Source: Pseudomonas graminis (GTDB lineage Bacteria; Pseudomonadota; Gammaproteobacteria; Pseudomonadales; Pseudomonadaceae). Taken from it: 64,000 nucleotides of DNA. The position numbers and the translations under genes are program-made. This document shows, one piece after another, positions 1-7,575 of the stretch (position 1 is the stretch's first letter; the number at the start of each line of letters is the position of its first letter). The stretch lies in contig NZ_MTSB01000004.1 of NCBI RefSeq assembly GCF_002093745.1, forward strand, positions 340,405-404,404, in the 5' to 3' direction. The notes below the pieces were generated by a model. That model saw only the letters and a program-made list of their open reading frames with translations. It was not told where the DNA came from and searched no databases.

Positions 1-478
1 CCAGAATCGGCCCGGCAATAGGCGCAACCACCGTCACCATCGCCAGCAATGCCAGTGCCATCCCCCTCTTCGCAGGCGGATAAACCGCGATCAGCAGGGT
101 CTGGCTCATCGGATAAAGCGGCCCGGCTACCATGCCCTGCAACGCCCGGAAACCTACGAGCTCCGGCATCGATTGGGAAATGCCGCAAAGAAACGACGCC
201 ATCACGAACAGAATGGTGGCCCACAGGAACAGCTTGACCTCACCGAAGCGGCGGCTCAGCCAACCGGTCAGCGGCAAGGCAATCGCGTTACTGACGGCGA
301 ACGAGGTAATGACCCAGGTACTCTGCTCCGAACTCACCCCCAGGTTGCCGGCGATGGTCGGCAGCGCCACGTTGGCAATGGTGGTGTCGAGCACCTGCAT
401 GAACGTTGCCAGCGACAGGCCGATGGTACACAGCAGCAAGCTGGGCGGCGTAAAAGAAGCGGGGGCATTGTTGCTCAT
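1..478 (-). CDS. emrB: EmrB-like DHA2-family MFS drug exporter, N-terminal part (cut by window edge)
   Basis: The 159 visible residues begin MSNNAPASF and run into alternating hydrophobic segments with the family sequences FMQVLDTTIANVALP (TM1) and GWLSRRFGEVK (the TM2-3 loop, motif A-like). This is the signature of 14-TM DHA2 exporters, which expel hydrophobic drugs or toxins by proton antiport. The C-terminal two thirds lie beyond the left edge. It follows the emrA-like adaptor by 63 bp on the same strand, so the pair probably forms the inner-membrane pump and periplasmic adaptor of a tripartite efflux system that recruits an outer-membrane channel. The whole set lies downstream of a marR gene. 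The substrate cannot be read from sequence. Confidence 0.9.
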   Translation of the reverse strand, partial: MSNNAPASFTPPSLLLCTIGLSLATFMQVLDTTIANVALPTIAGNLGVSSEQSTWVITSFAVSNAIALPLTGWLSRRFGEVKLFLWATILFVMASFLCGISQSMPELVGFRALQGMVAGPLYPMSQTLLIAVYPPAKRGMALALLAMVTVVAPIAGPIL

Positions 479-541
479 CGCAAATCCCTGAAAACAAGTG
501 CGGCACCCCGACCAACGGGTCGGGGTTCACGGATTGGCGGT

Positions 542-1750
542 TCAGCGCTGCGCGGCAGTCTTGCCGCCGGAAGCACTGTTCTCGTGAATCAGGCGAGTGA
601 TCAGCGCGTCGGCGTCGGCCAGTTGCTCGGCATACACCTGAGTGCTGAACGCGGCCTGTTTGCGCGGTTGCTGCGCCAGCACCGGGCCGCTCTGATCGTG
701 CAGATTGACCTCGACCGTGGTCGACAGACCGATGCGCAACGGATGCCGCGCCAGCTCTTCAGGGTTGATGTGTACCCGCACCGGCACACGCTGGACGATC
801 TTGATCCAGTTACCGGTTGCGTTCTGAGCCGGCAACAGCGCGAAGGCACTGCCGGTGCCGGCGCCCAGGCTGTCGATGGTGCCGCTGTACTTCACATCGC
901 TGCCGTACAGGTCAGAGCTGATTTCCACCGGCTGACCGATGCGCATCTTGCCCAGTTGGGTTTCCTTGAAGTTGGCATCGATCCACAACTGATCCAGCGG
1001 GATGACCGCCATCGTCGCAGTGCCTGGCTGAATACGCTGCCCCAATTGCACGGTGCGCTTGGCCACGTAACCGGTCACCGGCGCCACCAGCGTGGAGCGC
1101 GCGTTGGCCAGAAAGGCCTGACGCAATTGGGCAGCAGCGGCCTTGACGTCCGGGTGCGAGGAAACAACGGTATCGTCGACCAGTGCCACGCTGGTGCTCA
1201 GCTGTTGCTGAAGGTTGTTCAAGGCACTCTGCGCGCTGGTCAGGCTGTCTCTGGCATGGGACAGCTCTTCCTGAGAAATCGCGCCCCCTGCTGCCAGGCC
1301 GCGGCGACGGTTGTAGTTGTCCTGGGCGGTTTGCACAGCAGCGCGTTGCGCGGCGATCTGTGCTTTCAGCCCGTCGACGTTGCTGTAAAGACCACGCACC
1401 TGACGCACGACCTTGCCCAGATTGGCCTCGGCGCTCTGCAGCGACACCTCGGCGTCGCTAGGGTCGAACTTGAGCAGCACCTGCCCTTCCTGCACCAGAT
1501 CGCCATCATCGGCACCAATACTGATGACGGTCCCGGTAACCAGCGGCGTGATCTCGACCACATTACCGTTGACGTAAGCGTCGTCGGTCTCTTCGCTCCA
1601 TTGGCCGTAGATCTCGTACCAGGCCCAGATGCCAAGCCCGCAAAGCACGACAATGATCGCAAGCCCGATCAGCAGAAACTTGCGTTTGCCAGGGCTCGCG
1701 TCTTTCTTTTGCGACGGTTCGGATGTGTTTTCGGTGGCGGCAGTGGCCAT
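542..1750 (-). CDS. emrA: EmrA/HlyD-family periplasmic adaptor of multidrug efflux pump
   Basis: 402 residues. The short cytoplasmic N-terminus is followed by one transmembrane helix (about 24-46), then a biotinyl-lipoyl-like half motif (about 55-100, DDAYVNGNVVEITPLVTG), a long alpha-helical hairpin (about 100-200, rich in Gln/Ala) and a beta-barrel region with the family sequence VAPVTGYVAKRTVQLGQ. Length and order are those of EmrA (about 390 residues). It bridges EmrB in the inner membrane and a TolC-type channel. It starts 90 bp after marR and precedes emrB by 63 bp, implying one transcript. No outer-membrane factor gene is visible; it may lie beyond the left edge or elsewhere. Confidence 0.95.
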   Translation of the reverse strand: MATAATENTSEPSQKKDASPGKRKFLLIGLAIIVVLCGLGIWAWYEIYGQWSEETDDAYVNGNVVEITPLVTGTVISIGADDGDLVQEGQVLLKFDPSDAEVSLQSAEANLGKVVRQVRGLYSNVDGLKAQIAAQRAAVQTAQDNYNRRRGLAAGGAISQEELSHARDSLTSAQSALNNLQQQLSTSVALVDDTVVSSHPDVKAAAAQLRQAFLANARSTLVAPVTGYVAKRTVQLGQRIQPGTATMAVIPLDQLWIDANFKETQLGKMRIGQPVEISSDLYGSDVKYSGTIDSLGAGTGSAFALLPAQNATGNWIKIVQRVPVRVHINPEELARHPLRIGLSTTVEVNLHDQSGPVLAQQPRKQAAFSTQVYAEQLADADALITRLIHENSASGGKTAAQR

Positions 1751-1840
1751 GACGATTACCTTGTAGTCAGCGACGGCGGGGCAGTTGCCAGGGCCTGTTC
1801 AGGACCGCAGGCGGTGAGCAGGCTCACCCTGTCGTAACGT

Positions 1841-2329
1841 TCAGCTGTTGGCTTTGGGATTGAAACTCAAACGAGTGAGCGTGATGTGATCATCAGCGGC
1901 CACCAGCACCTTGGTGAGAATCCGTTGCAGGGTCGCAACCTCCTCCGCATCCAGTGCGGCGAAGGTGTCGTTCATGGCATCGGCACCGATCTGCGGCAAC
2001 AGGTCGGACAGCTTCTGCCCTTGCGCGGTCAGCGCGAGACGAACCTGACGACGGTCCGTGGCCGACCGCGCGCGCACGACCAGCCCCTTCTGCTCCAGAC
2101 GATCCAGCATGCGGGTCATCGAACCGCTGTCCAGCGACAGGTGCCGACACAACTCCACCGGCGTATCGCTGGAGAACTGGGAAATGATGATCAGCACCTT
2201 GAACTGCGCAAATGTCACGTCATAAGGCAGCAGGTACTTGTCCAGCATGCGGTCTTTCAGCGCATTGGTGCGGCCGACCAGCAGCCCGATCAGGCTGGAA
2301 TCAATATTTTCGGGGCTAAAATGTTTCAA
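1841..2329 (-). CDS. MarR-family transcriptional regulator of the emrAB operon
   Basis: 162 residues with a winged helix-turn-helix of MarR type: the central part reads FAQFKVLIIISQF, then VELCRHLSLDSGSMTRMLDRLEQKGLV (recognition helix, split here only by reading order) and a wing with ATDRRQVRLALT. Such proteins are dimeric repressors released by small phenolic or drug-like ligands. The start is a TTG codon preceded by GGTGAG at suitable distance; no in-frame ATG gives the family N-terminus. It is the first gene of marR-emrA-emrB, and two perfect palindromes lie just upstream of its start, consistent with autoregulation. Direct repression of the pump is inference from context. Confidence 0.93.
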   Translation of the reverse strand: MKHFSPENIDSSLIGLLVGRTNALKDRMLDKYLLPYDVTFAQFKVLIIISQFSSDTPVELCRHLSLDSGSMTRMLDRLEQKGLVVRARSATDRRQVRLALTAQGQKLSDLLPQIGADAMNDTFAALDAEEVATLQRILTKVLVAADDHITLTRLSFNPKANS

Positions 2330-2344
2330 GGGCTCACCGAGATA

Positions 2345-2386
2345 GCTGCCTAGGCAGTGATTACAAAATATTACTGCCTAGGCAGC
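2345..2386. promoter_or_regulatory. Twin palindromic operator for MarR regulator
   Basis: CTGCCTAGGCAG occurs twice as a perfect 12-bp palindrome (2346-2357 and 2374-2385), centres 28 bp apart. The flanks make the whole block an inverted repeat of GCTGCCTAGGCAGT. The AT-rich spacer between the sites is promoter-like. The position, 16-57 bp upstream of the marR start, fits an autoregulatory operator bound by two MarR dimers. Confidence 0.75.
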
Positions 2387-2430
2387 CGTTGTCAAAGCAT
2401 TTATTAGCTTGCTTACTAAAAGCCCATAAA

Positions 2431-2459
2431 AAAACGACCGCTGGTGAGGCGGTCGTTTT
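2431..2459 (-). terminator. Rho-independent terminator downstream of miaE
   Basis: An 11-bp stem AAAACGACCGC / GCGGTCGTTTT with a 7-nt loop and a run of T on the minus strand. It lies 19 bp after the miaE stop and isolates miaE from the marR promoter. Confidence 0.9.
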
Positions 2460-2477
2460 TTGGAAGCGTTAAAAGCC

Positions 2478-3089
2478 TCAGGCGGCAGCAGGCACGCCAC
2501 TGTGAAAGCGGAACTCCTCGTCCGGGCTTTCGATCAGCTCGCGCTCGGCCAGACGGATCTCCTCGATCTTGGCATCGACATCGGCCTTGTCACCGTAGCT
2601 GTAAGCAAGCTTCAGGTAATCCTGAAAATGCCGTGCTTCTGACTTCAACAGGCCGCCGTAGAATTTGGCCAGCTCTTCGTCCAGGTGCGGCACCAGCGCG
2701 GCAAAGCGTTCGCAGGAACGGGCCTCGACGATGGCACCGACAATCAAGGCGTCGGTCAACCGGTACGGGTTGTGATTGCGCACCAACTTGCGCAGCGCTC
2801 CGGCATAGCGCGCCGAACTGATGTTGGCCATGGGAATCTGGCGCTTGCGGATGATGCTGATCACCTGTTCGAAATGGCGCAGTTCTTCACGGGCCAGACG
2901 CGACATCTTGCTCAGCAGGTCGAATTTGTCGTTGTACTGGAACATGAACTGAAACGCTGCACCGGCCGCCTTCTTTTCGTTGTTCGCATGGTCGATCAAC
3001 AGGATATCCAGGTTGCGCAACGCAGCCTGAACCCAGCTGTCGGGCGTGCGGCAGAGCAGAAAGGCTTCGATTTCAGGGATCGGGTACAT
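2478..3089 (-). CDS. miaE: tRNA-(ms2io6A)-hydroxylase MiaE
   Basis: 203 residues from the ATG at 3089 (MYPIPEIEAFLLCRTPDSW); a longer in-frame extension exists but lacks family similarity. MiaE is a ferritin-like non-haem di-iron monooxygenase that hydroxylates the isopentenyl side chain of ms2i6A37 in tRNA. The helical-bundle metal motifs are visible: NNEKKAAG, REELRHFEQ (ExxH), EARSCERF and SEARHFQDY (ExxH). Length matches Pseudomonas MiaE. It is followed by a strong terminator and preceded by an independent DUF1289 gene, so it is probably monocistronic. Confidence 0.96.
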   Translation of the reverse strand: MYPIPEIEAFLLCRTPDSWVQAALRNLDILLIDHANNEKKAAGAAFQFMFQYNDKFDLLSKMSRLAREELRHFEQVISIIRKRQIPMANISSARYAGALRKLVRNHNPYRLTDALIVGAIVEARSCERFAALVPHLDEELAKFYGGLLKSEARHFQDYLKLAYSYGDKADVDAKIEEIRLAERELIESPDEEFRFHSGVPAAA

Positions 3090-3173
3090 AAGCTCACAAG
3101 GTGACGGAGAGACAAGGCCCGGCATTATACGAGCAGCACCGAAGGCTCGCGACACAAATACAGGGCCGCACTG

Positions 3174-3644
3174 TCAGGCGCCGAAAGCATCCTTTAGAAA
3201 ACCCGGCGCGATGTAGCGCTGATAATGCGCCTCGGACAGCAAGAAGAATTCGCGATCAATCGCGTCGCGCAGCTCGGGCAACGTCCAGTCGCGGAACTCG
3301 GGCAACAGCACAAAGCCGTAGGCCTCGACCTGACTGATGACCCGCGCACCGCGCGCGATCAACTGGTAGGCCCAGCAGTACTCGGACTGATGCGGCACGA
3401 AACGGATCTTGCGCTGGGTGAGCTGCATGCGCAGCTTGTCGACATCGAAGACTTCAAGCTTGGCGGTCATGACCTGGACCAGCAATTGCTCCAGGCGCAG
3501 CCAGACGGCTCTTTTTTCGTCTTCGTTATAGCCGTTCCAGTGGATGACCTCGTGATGGAACCGCTTGCAGCCACGGCACACCAGATCCCCGTAAACAGTG
3601 GAGCAAAGGCCGACGCAGGGGGTTTTGATGATGTAATCGGGCAT
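3174..3644 (-). CDS. DUF1289 domain protein (putative Fe-S or zinc-binding)
   Basis: 156 residues. The N-terminus carries four cysteines at about residues 10, 14, 23 and 26 (PCVGLC, VCRGCKR), the hallmark of DUF1289, followed by the family motif HWNGYNEDEKRAVWLRLEQ. The C-terminal half, with QRKIRFVPHQSEYCWAYQLI, is an extension seen in longer Pseudomonas members. Function is unknown; the Cys set suggests an Fe-S cluster or Zn site. It lies 84 bp upstream of miaE on the same strand and may be cotranscribed with it. A link to tRNA modification is speculation. Confidence 0.85.
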   Translation of the reverse strand: MPDYIIKTPCVGLCSTVYGDLVCRGCKRFHHEVIHWNGYNEDEKRAVWLRLEQLLVQVMTAKLEVFDVDKLRMQLTQRKIRFVPHQSEYCWAYQLIARGARVISQVEAYGFVLLPEFRDWTLPELRDAIDREFFLLSEAHYQRYIAPGFLKDAFGA

Positions 3645-3730
3645 GGCAGGCAGGACTGGGGAAGGCGAAACAGACGCGTATGTTAGCCCTTTGTCTAAGC
3701 AAGTTCACCCTCGAAGATGTAGGGGTTAAC

Positions 3731-3759
3731 TTACCTTTAACGAAGTTTTGGCGTAGAAT
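3731..3759 (+). promoter_or_regulatory. Putative sigma-70 promoter of acnB
   Basis: TTACCT (3731-3736), a 17-bp spacer and TAGAAT (3754-3759). The -10 is strong and the -35 weak. It predicts a start near 3766 and a 5' untranslated leader of about 280 nt. Confidence 0.5.
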
Positions 3760-3791
3760 CAGCGAGCCTTTTAAGGCGCCAATGTCCGTTG

Positions 3792-3930
3792 GAAGCTGTT
3801 TTCAAAGCGTCACGAGCACAGTCAGGTTAACCCCGCAGCGCGGCGTCGACAGGCAATTCCCTCATCACGAATGGCCGTGTCGACCGCTCATCCCCCCGTC
3901 CTGCAGGCGTAAAACTTTGAAAACAGCTTC
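3792..3930 (+). promoter_or_regulatory. Long nested hairpin in the acnB 5' leader
   Basis: GAAGCTGTTTTCAAAG (3792-3807) is repeated as its exact reverse complement at 3915-3930, a 16-bp perfect stem enclosing 107 nt. Inside, GCGGCGTCGACA and TGTCGACCGC can form a second stem around GTCGAC. A third small hairpin GGACG / CGTCC lies at 3986-4008, before the Shine-Dalgarno. The nesting suggests a folded leader RNA or a two-dimer protein site. No known riboswitch is recognised. Confidence 0.6.
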
Positions 3931-4046
3931 TGTTAGGAATCGCCGACACCCTGCCAACAAGGTTCAATAAGCCTTGCGTGGGCGCGGACGATTTCTGGAT
4001 GAGCGTCCCGGACACCCATTTGGGACCACTGATGAGGGTTAATACT

Positions 4047-6647
4047 GTGCTTGAAGCCTACCGTAAACACATCGAAGAGCGTGCCGCCCAGGGCATCGTG
4101 CCCCAGCCGCTTAACGCCGAGCAAACCGCAGGCCTGGTCGAGCTGCTGAAAAATCCCCCGGCGGGCGAAGAAGCTTTCCTTGTCGACCTGATCACCAATC
4201 GCATTCCACCGGGCGTTGACGAAGCGGCCTACGTCAAAGCCGGTTTCCTGTCTGCCCTGGCCAAGGGCGAAGCCACTTCTCCCCTGATCGACAAGAAGCG
4301 TGCAACCGAGCTGTTGGGCACCATGCAGGGCGGCTACAACATCGTCACGCTGGTCGAGCTGCTGGATGACGCTACGCTGGCCCCGGTCGCGGCCGAACAA
4401 CTCAAGCACACCTTGCTGATGTTCGACGCATTCCACGATGTCGCCGAAAAAGCCAAAAACGGCAACGCTCACGCCAAGGCTGTCGTTCAGTCCTGGGCTG
4501 ACGGCGAGTGGTTCAAGAAGCGCCCGACCCTGGCCGACAAGATCAGCCTGCGTGTCTTCAAGGTCACTGGCGAAACCAACACCGATGACCTGTCCCCGGC
4601 ACCTGATGCCTGGTCGCGTCCCGACATCCCGCTGCACGCCCTCGCCATGCTGAAAATGGCCCGTGACGGCATCGTTCCGGACGTACAGGGCTCCATCGGC
4701 CCAATGAAGCAGATCGAAGAAATGCGCGGCCAGGGCTTCCCTATCGCCTACGTCGGTGACGTGGTCGGTACAGGTTCGTCGCGTAAATCGGCCACCAACT
4801 CGGTATTGTGGTTCTTCGGCGACGACGTTCCTTACGTGCCGAACAAGCGTGCCGGTGGTTTCTGCTTCGGCACCAAGATCGCTCCGATCTTCTATAACAC
4901 TATGGAAGATGCTGGCGCTCTGCCAATCGAATTCGATGTCTCGAACATCAACATGGGCGACGTGATCGACGTCTACCCGTACGAAGGCAAGGTCTGCAAG
5001 CACGACAGCGACGAAGTCATCACCACCTTCGAAATGAAGACTCCGGTGCTGCTCGACGAAGTCCGCGCTGGCGGCCGTATTCCGTTGATCATCGGCCGTG
5101 GCCTGACCAGCAAGGCTCGCGCCGAGCTGGGCCTGCCTGCCTTTGACCTGTTCAAGACGCCAGACCAGCCAGCCGAAAGCACCAAGGGTTTCACCCTGGC
5201 GCAGAAGATGGTCGGCAAGGCCTGCGGCGTAGCAGGTATCCGTCCGGGCACCTACTGCGAGCCGAAAATGACCACCGTCGGTTCCCAGGACACCACTGGC
5301 CCGATGACTCGCGACGAACTGAAAGACCTGGCATGCCTGGGTTTCTCGACCGATCTGGTCATGCAGTCGTTCTGCCACACCGCAGCCTACCCGAAGCCGA
5401 TCGACGTCAAGACGCACCACACGCTGCCTGACTTCATCATGACCCGTGGCGGCGTATCGCTGCGTCCGGGCGACGGCATCATCCACAGCTGGCTGAACCG
5501 CATGCTGCTGCCAGACACGGTCGGCACCGGTGGCGATTCGCACACCCGCTTCCCGATCGGCATCTCCTTCCCGGCCGGTTCCGGCCTGGTAGCGTTTGCT
5601 GCAGCCACCGGCGTCATGCCGCTGGACATGCCCGAATCGATCCTGGTTCGCTTCAAAGGCAAGATGCAGCCTGGCATCACCCTGCGCGACCTGGTTCACG
5701 CCATTCCTTACTACGCGATTCAGGCTGGCCTGCTGACCGTAGAAAAGAAAGGCAAGAAAAACGCATTCTCCGGTCGCATTCTGGAAATCGAAGGCCTCGA
5801 CAACCTGAGCATCGAACAGGCTTTCGAGCTGTCCGATGCGTCGGCCGAGCGTTCGGCTGCCGGCTGCACCATCAAGCTGGCCAAAGAGCCGATCATCGAA
5901 TACCTGAACTCGAACATCACCCTGCTGCGCTGGATGATCGAACAGGGCTACGGTGATCCGCGCACGCTGGAACGTCGTGCTCAGGCGATGGAAGCCTGGG
6001 TCGCCAATCCGGAACTGCTGGAAGCCGACAAGGACGCCGAATACGCCGAAATCATCGAAATCGATCTGGCCGACGTCAAAGAGCCTGTGCTCTGCGCGCC
6101 GAACGACCCGGACGATGCCCGCCTGCTGTCTTCGGTACAAGGCGAGAAGATCGACGAAGTGTTCATCGGTTCCTGCATGACCAACATCGGCCACTTCCGC
6201 GCTGCGGGCAAGTTGCTGGACAAGGTCAAGGGTCAGTTGCCAACGCGTCTGTGGCTGTCGCCGCCGACCAAGATGGATGCTCATCAGCTGACTGAAGAAG
6301 GCTACTACGGCATCTACGGCAAGGCTGGCGCACGCATGGAAATGCCGGGCTGCTCGCTGTGCATGGGTAACCAGGCACGCGTCGAACCGAACGCCACCGT
6401 GGTGTCGACGTCGACCCGTAACTTCCCGAACCGTCTGGGTGACGGCGCGAACGTCTACCTGGCCTCGGCCGAGCTGGCGTCCGTCGCTTCGATTCTGGGT
6501 CGCCTGCCGACCGTCGAAGAGTACATGGGCTACGCCAACCAGATCGACACGATGGCAGCGGACGTGTACCGCTACCTGAGCTTCGATCAGATCGCCGAGT
6601 TCCGTGAAGCCGCTGCAAACGCCAACATCCCGGCGCTGCAAGTGTAA
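4047..6647 (+). CDS. acnB: Aconitate hydratase B / 2-methylisocitrate dehydratase AcnB
   Basis: 866 residues; catalyses citrate to isocitrate in the TCA cycle and the last hydration in the methylcitrate cycle. A GTG start is chosen because [17 protein letters not shown] matches the AcnB N-terminus and GAGGG lies 8 nt upstream; the longer ORF adds non-conserved residues. The [4Fe-4S] ligands fall at C710 (GSCMTN), C769 and C772 (CSLCMGN), the same numbers as E. coli AcnB. The N-terminal HEAT-like domain, then the swivelling domain with [11 protein letters not shown], and the catalytic domains with [19 protein letters not shown] are all present. A good terminator follows. Transcription runs from a long folded leader. 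Confidence 0.98.
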   Translation: MLEAYRKHIEERAAQGIVPQPLNAEQTAGLVELLKNPPAGEEAFLVDLITNRIPPGVDEAAYVKAGFLSALAKGEATSPLIDKKRATELLGTMQGGYNIVTLVELLDDATLAPVAAEQLKHTLLMFDAFHDVAEKAKNGNAHAKAVVQSWADGEWFKKRPTLADKISLRVFKVTGETNTDDLSPAPDAWSRPDIPLHALAMLKMARDGIVPDVQGSIGPMKQIEEMRGQGFPIAYVGDVVGTGSSRKSATNSVLWFFGDDVPYVPNKRAGGFCFGTKIAPIFYNTMEDAGALPIEFDVSNINMGDVIDVYPYEGKVCKHDSDEVITTFEMKTPVLLDEVRAGGRIPLIIGRGLTSKARAELGLPAFDLFKTPDQPAESTKGFTLAQKMVGKACGVAGIRPGTYCEPKMTTVGSQDTTGPMTRDELKDLACLGFSTDLVMQSFCHTAAYPKPIDVKTHHTLPDFIMTRGGVSLRPGDGIIHSWLNRMLLPDTVGTGGDSHTRFPIGISFPAGSGLVAFAAATGVMPLDMPESILVRFKGKMQPGITLRDLVHAIPYYAIQAGLLTVEKKGKKNAFSGRILEIEGLDNLSIEQAFELSDASAERSAAGCTIKLAKEPIIEYLNSNITLLRWMIEQGYGDPRTLERRAQAMEAWVANPELLEADKDAEYAEIIEIDLADVKEPVLCAPNDPDDARLLSSVQGEKIDEVFIGSCMTNIGHFRAAGKLLDKVKGQLPTRLWLSPPTKMDAHQLTEEGYYGIYGKAGARMEMPGCSLCMGNQARVEPNATVVSTSTRNFPNRLGDGANVYLASAELASVASILGRLPTVEEYMGYANQIDTMAADVYRYLSFDQIAEFREAAANANIPALQV

Positions 6648-6669
6648 TCACAGCGCGACGCGTCAAAGG

Positions 6670-6698
6670 AACCCCATCTTCGTGATGGGGTTTTTTTT
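6670..6698 (+). terminator. Rho-independent terminator of acnB
   Basis: AACCCCATC / GATGGGGTT stem with a TTCGT loop, followed by a run of eight T. It lies 22 bp after the acnB stop. Confidence 0.95.
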
Positions 6699-6749
6699 GC
6701 GCTCAAGTAACCCGTACCTGTATTTTTCACATTCGCATGGCTATAGTGG

Positions 6750-6866
6750 CAGCCCTTGTTGGGGAGTAGCCTGCTCTTGACTCCGGTCACTGAGCGTTCG
6801 CATCAACATTCTCGGCTGCATGCCGTGGTGCGGACACCTTCTGGTTGGCGAGACCAACGATGCATC
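6750..6866 (+). ncRNA. yybP-ykoY-type manganese riboswitch upstream of mntP
   Basis: The two conserved blocks of this riboswitch are visible: GGGGAGTAGCCTGC (6761 onward) and GTTGGCGAGACCAAC (6844-6858), the latter a hairpin whose GAGACC belongs to the conserved Mn2+-binding core. The sequence lies directly upstream of mntP, the usual partner in proteobacteria. Downstream, AGTCGGGC (6876-6883) and GCCCGACT (6908-6915) form an inverted repeat ending 10 bp before the GTG start of mntP. That is a plausible expression platform hiding or freeing the ribosome site. Confidence 0.85.
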
Positions 6867-6925
6867 CATGCCTAAAGTCGGGCGTGTGGTTGCGTCGTTG
6901 ACTCATAGCCCGACTGGATATAACC

Positions 6926-7495
6926 GTGAACCCGATTTCCCTCCTCTTTCTCGCGCTTGCCATGTCCACGGACGCCTTTGCTGCGGCCCTTGGTAAAGGA
7001 GCAAGCCTGCATAAACCGCGCTTTATCGAAGCGCTGCGTACAGGCCTGATTTTCGGTGCTATCGAGACCATTACCCCGGTCATCGGCTGGGGCATCGGTC
7101 AGGTAGCGGCTCGTTTTGCAGAAAGCTGGGACCACTGGATCGCGTTCACACTGCTGCTGGTGCTCGGCCTGCACATGATCTACAACGGCCTCAAGCAGGA
7201 CGAGGACGACGGGCAGGAAAAACCTGGCTCGCACTCCTTCTGGATCCTCGCCGTCACCGCGTTCGCCACCAGTATCGATGCCCTGGCGGTCGGCGTAGGC
7301 CTGGCGTTTGTCGACGTCAACATCATGGTGGCGGCCCTGGCGATCGGCCTGGCGACTACCGTCATGGTCACCCTCGGCGTGATGCTGGGCCGCGTGCTCG
7401 GGACGATGGTTGGCAAACGTGCCGAGATCATTGGCGGCATCGTGCTGATCATCGTCGGTGCAACCATCCTCTATGAACACCTGTCGGCAGCCTGA
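6926..7495 (+). CDS. mntP: Manganese efflux pump MntP
   Basis: 189 residues, six predicted transmembrane helices in two homologous halves, each with an acidic residue within a helix: D16 ([14 protein letters not shown]) and D118 ([13 protein letters not shown]), the positions essential in E. coli MntP. It exports Mn2+ to prevent metal intoxication. The start is GTG at 6926 with a weak ribosome site. The preceding manganese riboswitch explains regulation: Mn2+ binding should raise expression. A shared bidirectional terminator separates it from convergent gdhB. Confidence 0.97.
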   Translation: MNPISLLFLALAMSTDAFAAALGKGASLHKPRFIEALRTGLIFGAIETITPVIGWGIGQVAARFAESWDHWIAFTLLLVLGLHMIYNGLKQDEDDGQEKPGSHSFWILAVTAFATSIDALAVGVGLAFVDVNIMVAALAIGLATTVMVTLGVMLGRVLGTMVGKRAEIIGGIVLIIVGATILYEHLSAA

Positions 7496-7511
7496 TGCCC
7501 GACGGCGCATA

Positions 7512-7541
7512 AAAAACCCGCATCTTTCGATGCGGGTTTTT
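7512..7541. terminator. Bidirectional terminator between mntP and gdhB
   Basis: AAAAACCCGCATC / GATGCGGGTTTTT with a 4-nt loop, with A and T runs on both sides. It therefore works for the converging mntP (+) and gdhB (-) transcripts. Confidence 0.95.
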
Positions 7542-7575
7542 CATGAGTACAGCCTGTTACAGACCGGTCAATCCA

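Noticed and set aside
173..1837. 554-codon plus-strand ORF over emrA
   Set aside because: Shadow of the HlyD-type adaptor on the other strand.
3933..6641. 902-codon minus-strand ORF across acnB
   Set aside because: Mirror frame of the conserved acnB gene; His/Arg/Val/Gln-rich composition typical of antisense frames in GC-rich DNA and no recognisable motif.
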